Below are positions 47,078 to 58,450 of a DNA stretch of 64,000 nucleotides, piece by piece; positions within the stretch are counted from its first letter, which is position 1; each line of letters begins with the position of its first letter. Both the position numbers and the translations under genes were made by a program. Under the pieces are notes generated by a model. That model saw only the letters and a list, made by a program, of their open reading frames with translations, had not been told where the DNA came from and made no database searches. The stretch lies in the NCBI GenBank assembly GCA_018398805.1, contig JAGFBZ010000683.1, positions 372,001 to 436,000 of the forward strand, read 5' to 3'. Origin of the DNA: Hirundichthys speculiger. Lineage: Eukaryota > Chordata > Actinopteri > Beloniformes > Exocoetidae.

Positions 47078-48167
47078 GTTTCAGAAAAGGTAAAAGCCGT
47101 TGAAGATGGAAGCTTCACCGACAGTTGACTTCACGCGACGTAAACAGGAAACTCGTGACTCTGTTGCTTCTGCTCACGTGGGCTTGAGTGAGAGGAAACG
47201 CCGCGCCGCCGCCGCCTCGTTGTCCATTTTTGCCTCTTTGCACTTCCTCATCTGCGGCTGCAGTGGCCGTTTTTATTTTATCTATGGGTTTGGGCAGTTG
47301 GGGGAAGAATTACGGTGACAGAGCCATGGAAATGATAGGCCGGCAGTGAGATATCTCTGCCTCATAAATTCTACATCGCTCAAGATAATTTACGAGGGAG
47401 GTTTGTGTGCGTAAGACAGACAGCGCCGCGCCGTATCCATCCACTCCACGGCCTCCATTCACTCCAGCTCGCAACAGCAGTCCATCTATCGAATTTATTT
47501 TCGCATTCGTTCCTTTCGTTCCCAAAGCATCACTTTGAATGATTATGATAACTTTTTTTTTTTTTCCTCCTCACCTTTTATTTTTTTTGCTCCAAATGTG
47601 CCGGGGTATTATCTGTTCTGTCAGGATTATTACAGATAAAAGAGCAAACTAATAGATCTTGCATGCGGCGTCTACTGCTTTACGATGGAGGGGCCTTCGC
47701 TGTGAGATATTCCGCCATCAGCAAAGGTCATCGGCTCCCCGATCGTGGGGTTCGTGGACGAGGGCAGGCCGAGAGAGCGAGGGGCTCTGAGATTAGTGAT
47801 CGCTCTTCATGCATATTTCTGTTTGAGCTCTTTGTGAGAGCTGAACTTGAAGACGTTCAGCCAGTAATCCGGCTGAGATCAGATCAGATGCTCAGGTCTC
47901 TTTGATTTTATTTTTTCATATTTTCTCGCCTGGGTAGTTTTAGAGTTTTCCCCCTGAAAGCGTTTTATTGTGCTGGGAAGTGGAGTTGCCTTTTTCTATT
48001 TCTCTATTTTATTTTATTTTTTAATCATTCACTTTTCATTTTAATGTTCTCCTTCTGCTGCAACACTTCAGAGGATGCTGGTCATCGGTGCATCTGAAGG
48101 CCACGTGCAGCTGCGGGCGCATGCACGCCGATGCAGTTATTAACCTGCGTGCGCATAGTAGTTTTGG
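47078..48167. other. Unique DNA, nothing recognised
   Basis: This is non-repetitive sequence after the minisatellite. Poly-T lies at about 47553-47564. Short frames have no domain. Confidence 0.4.
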
Positions 48168-48884
48168 ATTTTCCATTAGTTTTAGTTTTTATTTAGTTTA
48201 GTTTTTCAAATTCAGTTAGTTTTAATTCATTTTTAGAGCAGTTTTGCTAGTTTTTATTCATTTTTGTTTTGAAATACTTAAAATATTAAAATAAGTGCCT
48301 TGTTGTAGAAGCAGGTGATCCAATGTGTGGAATAAAAAAGCCACGAATCTGAAAGTCCACTTGAAAAGCTCACACAAGAAGGCTAACCAAGACTAGCTGG
48401 ATAAGCTAGCCTAAACTAGCCCCCTGGTAAGAAGGCTAACCAGGACTAGCTGGATAAGCTAGCCTAAGCTAGCCCCCTGGAAAGAGAAGCTACAGCTGCA
48501 GGCCAGTCAGCGTTGGGAAGGAACGGGAGAAAACAGCAACTATAATGGACTGTTTCCATGGAGACCAGATAGCTGCTGCTCAGTAAATACGCAGGAACAC
48601 CGCAAGAGGAAAGACGCATTGATAAATATGTTTATTGAGACCAGAATGTAAACACGACTATGTGATTCGATTGCCTTCAAAAAGTTCAGTGCTTCACTCG
48701 AATCAAAATTACAACCCTAATTTACAAAATAAAACTAAAACTAACACTGAAACTAATAAAAACTAAACTAAAACTAAGTATTTCAAAACAAAAATGAATA
48801 AAAACTAGCAAAACTGCTCTAAAAATGAATTAAAGCTAACTGAATTTGGAAAAACTAAACTAAAAACTAAAACTAATGGAAAAT
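48168..48884. mobile_element. hAT family B copy with long inverted arms and BED remnant
   Basis: Inverted arms of about 110 bp (48169-48280 and about 48773-48883) begin TTTTCCATTAGTTTTAG and match nearly base for base. The right arm and the AAAGTTCAGTGCTTCACTCG block match the copy at 14116-15284. In the interior, plus strand about 48320-48390, a frame reads NKKATNLKVHLKSSHKKA, the second half of a BED zinc finger with its cysteines lost. A 53-bp segment beginning AAGAAGGCTAACC is tandemly duplicated at 48376 and 48429. The outer CAGGGTTA terminus and a target duplication are not visible. Confidence 0.75.
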
Positions 48885-50480
48885 TAGCCACGTCGTTCTG
48901 CAAAACAAAAGGGTCGTGTTAAGCCGGATTTTTTCTAATTCTGTAGTTTTATGCACAGAAAATGTTTTGTTTTTTTCCCACCAGTGTGCTCCATTGAGGG
49001 GCGGAGCCTGTTTTAAAGGCTACTCCGCTGCAACGACTGAACAAAATGGCTGCACAAACGGACTAAATAAAAACAAATGAACTGAAATGTGAGAGCGGAT
49101 TGTTTTGTCGTAAAACGTGGCACAGAAATATAATTTTTTATGTCCGTGGCCCCTCCCACGGCTCTGTGGTATACGTACTGTTGCTCGCTGCTTTTATTTT
49201 GTTTTCTGGACTGGCTCTGAAGTTACGGGCTGATCGGATGAGCAGAATATGAGCGAGCCCCCCCCTCCCCCCCCGGGCTGTAGAAGTTTACAACTCAGTT
49301 AGCGCCGGGTTTCAGGCCTTTATTTTGGCGGCTCCTTTTTCAATAACGCCGTGCTGCCGTTTTTCCGCCATGTTGAGCTACAAAATGGATGTCTGTGCAG
49401 GGAGAGGCCCGCGGGCCGGGGGGTCCGGCGCAGTGCGGTTTGTGCCCCGGCGGCGCCGAGGAATCACTCTCTTGATCTTGATGTAAACCAGTCACTCGGG
49501 GGGGTTGGAGGCTGCTGCTCTTCAGCGGCGTGTTTGTGTTTGTGGAAAACTCCGCAGGGCTTCCAATCAGCGCCGGTATTCCCAACACAACTCTGATGTC
49601 AGCGCACCTGCTTATTGCCGCGGCGTACCTGTGTCGTTTTAACGAGACAGGATGCACAATGGAAGCAGACAAGGCTCCTTCACAGGGGAGTTAATCTAAT
49701 CTACTCGCACTCAACCTGGACATTCGCTGTCACTGACACGCCTGCGTCGTCTCCAATAAAGCGGGTGAAGGCAGAGCACGTCGGGCCGCGGCGCTGCAGG
49801 TAACCGGGGCTGGCACTCTGCCGGGCTTTCATGTTAACCCCCCCCCCCCCCCCGGGTTCCATCCAATCATTAAACATGAGCGCTCATTCTCAATTTGGCC
49901 CGCTCTTCAAATCTGTTATTTTTGCTGTCGTCTCGTTTCAGGGGAGGCAGCCGTGATCCCCCCCCCCACCCCCCCACCCCCCCGACAGCAGAGGCTTCCA
50001 AAAATACGTAGCTGCAGCCGTAGCTTAAAAACCCACCACTGCGTACCTGTCGGTTCTGTGACTCGGAGCAGCAGGTTATTTCCTCTTATTTAATGCTAAT
50101 TGTAGCAATTAGCATGTGATATGAGGTAAGAATTGAATAACAGAACTAAGATAAATATTGATGCTAATTCACATCGGAGAGATGGCGTGCGTTTAGAGGC
50201 GGGGCCACAGGTCACACATTAACACAGGAAGCAATTACAACCTCAAAACAAAACAAAATAAAACATCAACGCTGCTGATGTCGAAAAAATAAATCAATTA
50301 GGTTCTGAAGGCGCCGGCTTCGCATCGGGATGAAATACCTGCAGAGGTATTTTCAGCCTTATTTGCTTTGGTGTCTAAAGCAGTCGCCATCTGTGAGGAA
50401 GGTTAAATGACATCCATCACCTGTCAGACAGGTGACCTGAGGATGAGGCTTTTCATTCTGACTTTGTAATAACAGAAGCT
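48885..50480. other. Unique DNA, nothing recognised
   Basis: C runs lie at about 49258-49275, 49839-49853 and 49960-49983. The CpG-rich part at about 49400-49460 has no splice or start context. I see no gene. Confidence 0.4.
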
Positions 50481-52160
50481 TCGCTCATAAAATGAGACAG
50501 ATGACCTTGCCCGGCCCGGCCCGCCTCGCCGGCGCCCCCAAAGCTCCCGCTCATCGCGGGTGTATAGCAGGTGATGAGGCCGCGACGTTTCCCTCCGCCG
50601 AGACGCGGGTTTTAGCTCTCTCGTTAAAGGCGTTTAGGGCGGGGGGGGGACAAAGATGGCCGACGCTCGGAGGTAAAAGCGAGGTTCTCGGTTCGCCACT
50701 GCGGCGGAGCGGCTGCCGGAGTGGAATTAAAAAAATGTTCTCCCAGAAGGCGAATGCCATCTGGACATTGGTCCACGTCTGAAGGAAGAGCCCCCCCCCC
50801 CCCCCCCCCCCCCCCCCTCCAACGCACCGTTCCCGACGCTGCCAACTCTCGAAAATGTACGGCCGGCATTCGCATCAGCTCCCCTTTTCTCCTTGCTGTC
50901 TGCTGTTTCTGAAAGAAAAATGCGAGGGGGTGGGGGAGGGGGGTGGATGGGGGGGGGGAGAGAGCGAGGGAGCGAGGGAAAGAGGGAAAGAGCGCAGTGC
51001 CAGGGGCGGGCGGTGGAGAAAACCTCATTTCTTCCGGCGTGCCGCAGCGAGTGGGTTATTGAGGTGGCTGTAATTTGATAAGGAGAGGAAACTCAATGGA
51101 CTGTGAGCAAGTCAGCAGTTTGAGGCCAGTCACATTTCTGATGTGATGTGGAGGTGGCGGCGCTGGTGATAGTGGGAAGGAGGGAGCGCCGGGGAGGAAG
51201 CGAGGGATGCTGGAGGAGGGAGAGGAGGGGGGAGCAGGGTTCCCTGACACCGACGGCTTTTCCTCTGCTACGTGAGAACGGCGGGAAGGAAGGAGGAGGG
51301 GCGTCCTCTCGGACGGGCTCGTTCCCAGGCAGATGGCCCACATACATCGGGTCGGGTCTGATCGCTCTAATCTGCAGAACCCCCCCCCCCCCCCCACTCC
51401 TTCATCCCCACCTTTCTCTCCGTGCTCTGAATCTTCTCTCTCACAAAGTCACTTTTTGTTGTTGTGGCTGTTTCCCGCTCGCCAGATAAGAGACGCGAGT
51501 GCGATCAGCGGAACCTTTGAAGTTCCCGAACATAATCGGGCCGGCGTGGCCCGGCTCCGGAGCCCCTTCAGCTTCCAGTTCAGATCAAAGATTAGCCTTC
51601 ACGTCGCCCCCCCCCGTCCCTGGAATAAAGCGCTTTATTGGATTCCAGGAGCCGGGGCGGGCCTCTCTCTCGCCGCGGGTCCGCCGTCGGACGGCGGACC
51701 CGAAGACTTTCACACGCATCCTATCGAGCTGTTTGTTCTCCCAGGATCCACAAGAAAGAGAAACGCTGCTGACTTTATAATCAGCCAACCTGAGAAATCT
51801 CTAGAAGAAAAGGAGGGAAAAAAAAAGAAAAATGGGACGGGGGGGGGGGGATTTTTTGAAGTTACTGTTAAACAGGCTGTAAAATGTTCCCTTCGGACCT
51901 GCGGGCCGTTTGGATCTGGCGAGCCCACGCGAGCCGTTCACACATGAGCGGGCGCTCTCATCTGGCTCGGGGCGAAGTCAATCTGGGGCCCGCCATTCGA
52001 AAAGGTCGGCGCCGGGCCTCCCTCTATCCGAGCGCGCCCCCCCCCCGGTTAGAGAAGTGGCCCGACTGAGACGGACGCCGGCGGCGTTCGGAGACCGGTC
52101 CGTTGTTAGCCGGTTAGCGGCGGGGCTCGCTGAACCTTTTGTGCTCGCATGCTAGGCTGC
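50481..52160. promoter_or_regulatory. CpG-rich region, possible CpG island
   Basis: GC- and CpG-rich sequence here far exceeds the neighbours, with a 27-base C run at 50791-50817, G-rich tracts at about 50926-50995 and 51175-51240, and a 27-bp near-perfect palindrome at 51676-51702. Many overlapping frames on both strands (up to 204 codons) are driven by composition and have no domain. It could be an alternative promoter or an intragenic CpG island. I could not find a start exon with a convincing donor. Confidence 0.35.
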
Positions 52161-53296
52161 TCTCAGAGATGAACATGTGATCCTCCTTTAAGCCCCTCCC
52201 ACTCGCCACCTCTCAGTGAAGCGTCCTGCACCACTCAACGCTGAGAGTTATTGTGGAGACTTTACGGGTCTGCAGGAGCATCAACAACACTGTGTAAAAC
52301 ATTAACAGGCCCGTTTAATATCCCCATCCTCCGCTGCGGCGGCAGCTCTCCTAGCATGGCACATTTTTGACAATAGGTAAAACTCAAATCTCTCTTCCGG
52401 AGCCTAAATCCCCATAAAAACACATCTCATCATGGCAGCTATATTCTCCGGGGATTTGATGTTCGTGTCATGAAAAGCCATCCTGAGCACCCACGCACAG
52501 ATTAGGCCGGTCATACCAGCACTCTCACATTTTCTTTTTTTTTTTTTTACATTTCTTTATTTTATTTTACTATTTTTTTCCCTTTGAATTATACTTGGTA
52601 AACAGCTGAGGATTGTACCGAGGGGAGGGATTTTTTACGAGCAACAAAACATGCAATGGTAATAAAAAAATTCATTACCGCGAGATGAAAATTGTTTCAA
52701 CCTGAGAAGCTTTTTTTTTTTTTTTCGGAGGTGCAGAAGCCGACGGAGCCGAAGATGAGATGAAAAATAATTCTGTCAGCAGACACTTTCTCCTCACATC
52801 ACCCCATTGCTCTCCTAATTGATAAATGATGTCCGCTCGTTTCATCAAGGTCATCGTACAATTAAAAACTTTCACGATCTATCAGCCGGCGAGCGGGAAA
52901 CCGAAATCAGCGGGGGATCAGCGGGTAAAGGGTTCGACCGGAGCGGCGCGGCGGCGAGGGTGCGCCGCTCCCGGGCGCGTCACACGGAGCGGATACATTC
53001 CCGTCGCACGTCTCTGGCAGCCGCTCTATACTTTCAATATATGCTAATGTTTGTGTTTGTGCCGCTGTGGCTTTTTGTTCCGCGCATCAGCAAAATGTGA
53101 GGAGACATTAATTCGGGGATCCAATACAGTTTCCGATAAAAAGATTCCAGACTTTTCCACAGATTTCCGAGACTTCGTTTGACATTGTGATTTTCACCAC
53201 TTTGCACTTCGAGTGTCGTCTTTTTGGACTTTAGTCACGACGGTCTGGTGACGTGACGGTCGACACGCCGGTTAACAAGCATGTTTGTGTGAGCTG
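52161..53296. other. Unique DNA, possible regulatory block
   Basis: The parts at about 52290-52470 and 52600-52870 are non-repetitive and have regulatory-like texture, including ATTA cores and AAATGATGTCCGC. Poly-T lies at about 52536-52548 and 52711-52725. No gene is visible. Confidence 0.35.
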
Positions 53297-54786
53297 CTGT
53301 GGTGCCACATCACCGATGCTGCAGCTGCAGCTCCGTCACCGATGCTGCAGCTGCAGCTCCGTCACCGATGCTGCAGCTGCAGCTCCGTCACCGAGGCTGC
53401 AGCTGCAGCTCCGTCACCGATGCTGCAGCTGCAGCTCCGTCAACGTTGCTGCAGCTGCAGCTCCATTACCGATGCTGCAGCTGCAGCTCCATCACCGACG
53501 CTGAAGCTGCAGCTCCATCACCAATGCTGCAGGTGCAGCTCCTTCACCGATGCTGCAGCTCCGTCACCGTTGCTGCAGGTGCAGCTCTGTCACCGATGCT
53601 GCAGCTCCGTCACCGTTGCTGCAGCTGCAGCTCCGTCACCGATGCTGCAGCTCCATCACCGTTGCTGCAGCTGCAGCTCCTTCACCGTTGCTGCAGCTGC
53701 AGCTCCATCACCGATGCTGCAGCTGCAGTTCCGTCAACGTTGCTGCAGCTCCTTCACCGTTGCTGCAGCTGCAGCTCCTGCTGCAGCTGCAGCTCCGTCA
53801 CCGATGCTGCAGCTGCAGCTCCGTCACCGAGGCTGCAGCTGCAGCTCCGTCACGATGCTCAGCTGCAGCTCCGTCACCGAGGCTGCAGCTGCAGCTCCGT
53901 CACCGATGCTGCAGCTGCAGCTCCGTCAACGTTGCTGCAGCTGCAGCTCCATTACCGATGCTGCAGCTGCAGCTCCATCACGACGCTGAAGCTGCAGCTC
54001 CATCACCAATGCTGCAGGTGCAGCTCCTCACCGATGCAGCTTGCTGCGTCAGCAGCTCCGTCACCGATGCTGCAGCTCCGTCACCGTTGCTGCAGCTGCA
54101 GCTCCGTCACCGTTGCTGCAGCTGCAGCTCCTTCACCGTTGCTGCAGCTGCAGCTCCATCACCGATGCTGCAGCTGCAGCTCCATCACCGATGCTGCAGC
54201 TGCAGCTCCATCACCGATGCTGCAGCTGCAGTTCCGTCAACGTTGCTGCAGCTGCAGCTCCTTCACCGTTGTTGCAGCTGCAGCTCCTTCACCGTTGCTG
54301 CAGCTGCAGCTCCATTACCGATGCTGCAGCTGCAGCTCCATCACCGACGCTGAAGCTGCAGCTCCATCACCAATGCTGCAGGTGCAGCTCCGTCACCGAT
54401 GCTGCAGCTCCGTCACCGTTGCTGCAGGTGCAGCTCCGTCACCGATGCTGCAGCTCCGTCACCGTTGCTGCAGCTGCAGCTCCGTCACCGTTGCTGCAGC
54501 TGCAGCTCCTTCACCGTTGCTGCAGCTGCAGCTCCATCACCGATGCTGCAGCTGCAGTTCCGTCAACGTTGCTGCAGCTGCAGCTCCTTCACCGTTGCTG
54601 CAGCTGCAGCTCCATCACCGATGCTGCAGCTGCAGTTCCGTCAACGTTGCTGCAGCTGCAGCTCCTTCACCATTGCTGCAGCTGCAGCTCCTTCACCGTT
54701 GCTGCAGCTGCAGCTCCATCACCGATGCTGCAGCTGCAGCTCCGTCACCGATGCTGCAGCTCCATCACCGTTGCTGCAGCTGCTCC
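53297..54786. repeat. Minisatellite, 26-bp unit with palindromic CTGCAGCTGCAG core
   Basis: Tandem units CTGCAGCTGCAG + CTCCGTCACCGATG (26 bp) alternate with 20-bp units lacking one CTGCAG, about 58-60 units in all. Variants at fixed positions (CGTTG, CAACGTTG, CATCACCGACGCTGAAG) recur in the same order, giving a higher-order repeat: the GACGCTGAAG variant lies at 53501, 53986 and 54350. The 12-bp core equals its own reverse complement. A frame of 576 codons (53299-55029, plus) and several others are repeat artefacts, because three 26-bp units make one 26-residue peptide repeat (CCSCSSVTDAAAAAPSP). Confidence 0.96.
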
Positions 54787-54895
54787 CCACAGCCATCATT
54801 TCAGTGTTTAATTAGTAACGTTACATTTTTGTTTTGTCTGTTTCATGAATGGAAACGATGTCGGCTGTGCTCTGATAACATATATGCGTCCAAAC

Positions 54896-55361
54896 TAGAG
54901 CTGAGCGATTTTATCGATTCTGCGATATATATCGATATTTTATCGAGTATTGATATTCTAAGCTTCTTTCAAAACTCCCGTGTCCCGCCTTTAAAAGCTT
55001 GCAAGCAACAATTTGCACTGTTTAAATAAATGAAACTACAGTGATCCCTTATTTTTCACGGTTAATTTTTTTTTTTTTTTATATTATATATTTCTGAAAA
55101 AAATCCACGAATAACTAAAACCGTGGAACTTAAAGCACGAACAGGCGAGGGATCACTGTATTTTTCTCAACAAATCTTTTATTCATTTTGTCCAGCATTT
55201 ACAAGCTGCCTGTCAGACATAAAATGTGTAATTGATGCCTTTAAAATCTTTCGGAAAATGATGTAAATGTATTGTAAGATGAATATTGATATATATCGTA
55301 TCGTGAGCCAAATATCGTGTATTGTATTGTATCGCGAGATTAGTGTATCGCTACATCCCTA
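54896..55361 (-). mobile_element. hAT element, family A, complete short copy
   Basis: Ends TAGAGCTGAGCGATTTTATC and GTATCGCTACATCCCTA are flanked by 8-bp repeats GTCCAAAC and GTCCAGAC (one mismatch; 54888-54895 and 55362-55369). It is a non-autonomous internal deletion derivative. A 120-bp mariner-like element is nested inside. Confidence 0.9.
55039..55158. mobile_element. Nested 120-bp mariner-like element
   Basis: CAGTGATCCCTTATTTTTCA and the end GAGGGATCACTG are inverted, with TA on each side. The family-A copy at 63372 shows the empty site AACTATTTTTCTC. The element is short and non-coding, and is related to the larger one at 3568-4246. Confidence 0.85.
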
Positions 55362-55369
55362 GTCCAGAC

Positions 55370-55807
55370 GATCTTAATGTCGGTTGTTTTTCTACGATGC
55401 AAAATGAATGTGTTATTTTCTTTCGTATTAATCTATCTGGCCATTAGAGGAACAATATTTTTATTTACTTTCATTGCAACCATGGTTACCAGTGTTTAGG
55501 TCACAGTGACATCTAGTGGCACAAATAGCAAATTGCAGCCAACTATTCTTACATTACCAGAACATGATGGAGAGACGGTTTTAAGGTGATGAGGAGGAAA
55601 TAATTAGTTGTAGTTATTCACCAAGAGTGTAAACACAATTTTAAAAGGCTTTAATAATAATAATTCCAGTAACAGCAACAATTTTACATCAAGCTAATTT
55701 TCTTTTTTTTTTCGTGAAAATGAATTTTTAAACGATCTCATCAAGCACTCGGAGTCTGTTGACTGAATTTGACTTCACATTTGTCACGTTCTCTCTTTTG
55801 TTAGCCT

Positions 55808-55838
<31 letters not shown>

Positions 55839-58450
55839 ACTCAGGGTGATAAGTACCGCGTCTTAATCTCAGAAATTAATAGAAGCACATGTGCTTCACG
55901 ATAGCCTCCGAGATAAAGCGCTAGCACATCCAGTGTGACATTAAATTAAAGATACTGGCAGCTGTGAAATGGAAAGCCGTGCTACGCCGGGCCGACGCGG
56001 TCGGGCCACAGCCGCCGGTGCCGGTGCTGCTGGCTGGATTTCCATTTTCAGAAATCTGCATTACCTTTGCATATGAATTAAAAAGGTCATTACAAAGTCT
56101 CCTTTTTGATGTCTGAGTGATAAATAATATATATATGAGCTTTTGCAAGATATGCTCTTTCAAGTCCTATCTGCGGATCTTTTCTTAATATATGCGCTAC
56201 ATTACTGTGCGCGCACCCCCTTTGGTGCACATCCCCCCCCCCCTGCATACTGGAGATGTATGTTAATGACTTTAATGGGCTGTTCTGTTTCCATTTAATC
56301 AGAATCTAAGTTCTGGGATGCGGCCGTGTGCGCAGCGGTGTCGGGGAACCGTGTTCGGGCCCAAACTAGACCAGACTGGACCGAGACGCCTGCCTGGTTG
56401 TAGAGGGGGGGGGGAGGGGGGAATCTCAGTGTGAGGGAGTGAAACGTGAAACTCTGCTTGATGTGTGGCGGCTGCAGCCTCGACGGCGTTCACCTCTGAT
56501 GCGTCCGCCGGCGCCCCCGGTGTTTGACGAGGGGGGCCTTTGTCAAGTTCCCGTCTTCCATGTTTGCCCCGGTTTTATGGACTGCAGAAGAACAAAAAGA
56601 GATAAATGCGTTTTTTTTTTTTTTTTTTCCGTTTTTTTTCCGCCGCCCCCATCAGCTGCGATGAGTTTCATCACATTTCAGTGTTTACTCCCGCTCTCCT
56701 TCTCCTCCTCCTCCCTCCTCCCTTCTTCTTCTTCTTCTCCCTCCCCGCGGTGTTTCATCGGCGTTCCCTCCCCGGCGCAGAGCGGCTCCATCTAACCGAA
56801 CCTGATACTGAGATTTGTGCAGCTAATTCCCTGCACTCACACGGCTCAGCGTGGTGTCATAATTGGCGCGCCATTGATTTATGTCTCCTCTTACAGCGCC
56901 CTGAATGGCTGATGAGTCCAGCTTCCTGTCATAATAGGCCTCGTCCAGGCCTCTCGCCGCTCGGCTGCTCACCGCACTCCTTCCTGTCCTCTGCTATTTG
57001 TTGTGGCTGAAACCCGGCCGAAACTATGTTAATTTCCTTTTTACACGGGGACGACACGGGACAAGCGCTCATATATTACCTTGTAGTTAATAACATTCTG
57101 TACATTTCCAATCTTTAATGGGATTTGAAACCGCATACATCCACATTGCCCGAGCTCTGTTAGCCGGTAATTACATTGCAGTTGTCTCGTAATGGGATGC
57201 ACGACTACACTAGAGGTTAATGGCTTGAGCACATCGGGGGGTTTTTCCTCTTTTTTTTTTTCTCCTCCTCCTCCTTCTTTTTTTTTTTTTCATTTTAAAA
57301 ATGAGAATCTTTATCGGGCTAGCCCATGCTACGACCGGAGAGCGACGCTGAAGTGCAAGCTAACCGGCGGGAGACTGGCTTCTCCCCGGGGGGCTTTTGT
57401 AATCTCGTTGTCCCTCAGTGGGGGGGGACGCAGAGAGGAGGTGGAAAATGGAGGGAGGAGAAGAAGCTCCGGGCTTCGCTTGGAACACTCTGCTCCATCT
57501 TCCCAACTAAGTCTGCGCTGCCAAAAACTCTATAAGTAAGCAGTAAAGGTGCACAAGTCATCACAATTCCCCCCCCCCCCCCACCCCACCCCGCTGGCTC
57601 TGCCCTCATTGATTTATTTGTTACATCCAAAGAGAAAGGGAATTGTGCCTGATGAAATTGAGTCGTCCGTTCCTTCTGGTACGTGTTGATGATCCTGCGA
57701 CATGCTAGCGCGCATCCCAGCGTTGCATTTGCATGTAAACAAACAGAGCGGTCCGTATTAAGGCCGTGTGCGCGCGTTTGAGAGATGCATGAAAAATGTA
57801 TCGAAAGCTGGGAGCCGCGCGGCGCTGCGGTGTGGTTCTGGCTTTATGTTGTCTTCTTGCTTGGATTTCATTAAAGTTTCAGTCGGCTCGCTCTGGGAAA
57901 TCAGATACCATCACAAAAGCAGTTGATACACTGAGATAAGGCCACGGGAGACGCGGGGGGGGGGGGGGGGTGTGAGCGACACGGACGAGTCAAAGAGTCG
58001 CCCGGGTTACGAGTGGCGAGCTGGAGAGCTGGGCGGAAGGCTTTTGGCCCCGGGCACGCGGCCCCGCCTCCTTCGGGCCGATCGGACGGGATGGGAGGGG
58101 CCGGTGTGAGTGGGGAGGGGAGGGGAAGCAAACGGCGAGGAAGGAGTGGCGGGGAGGCAGGCAGAAAAAGCCCAGACCTTGTGTTTCTAAAGCCCAGCTC
58201 ATACATTGCTAATGCCCGGAGTAATACGGGTCTCATTCATAATGGATAAACCCCCCCCCCCCCCCCCCCCCGCTTGCAAAGTATATCATGCGCACTCCAA
58301 AGAGGTTAAAGATTGGGTTATGTTTGCCGGGAATGTGGGGACCACTGCTGGCCCGGGCGTTAGCGCGTGAGCTGCTAGCGTAGGGAGGGGCCACTGCGGT
58401 ACAAGAACGGACACTTGAGGGGGTTTCTGGTAAACAGACTCTTTAGAAGG
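55370..58450. other. Unique DNA with candidate regulatory elements
   Basis: A 30-base C run lies at 55809-55838. Poly-T lies at about 56610-56628 and 57250-57290. C runs lie at about 57570-57582 and 58251-58271, and a G run at about 57956-57970. The blocks at about 55850-56190 and 57060-57220 look like conserved non-coding DNA. The CpG-rich stretch at about 57990-58110 has no exon. No gene is supported. Confidence 0.4.
55850..56190. promoter_or_regulatory. Candidate conserved non-coding element
   Basis: This is mostly clean AT-rich sequence with an octamer-like TTTGCATATGAATTAA (about 56067-56083), homeodomain cores and TAATATATATAT, interrupted by a short CpG patch (about 55985-56025). It resembles a developmental enhancer by texture; no alignment was possible. 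Confidence 0.35.

Noticed and set aside
51333..51947. 204-codon plus-strand frame in the CpG-rich region
   Set aside because: It crosses C and G homopolymers, overlaps several other frames and shows no domain or splice context.
53299..55029. 576-codon plus-strand frame with CCSCSSVTDAAAAAPSP-type repeats
   Set aside because: It is the translation of a 26-bp minisatellite. All frames are open, unit indels are not multiples of three, and the frame ends inside a hAT element.
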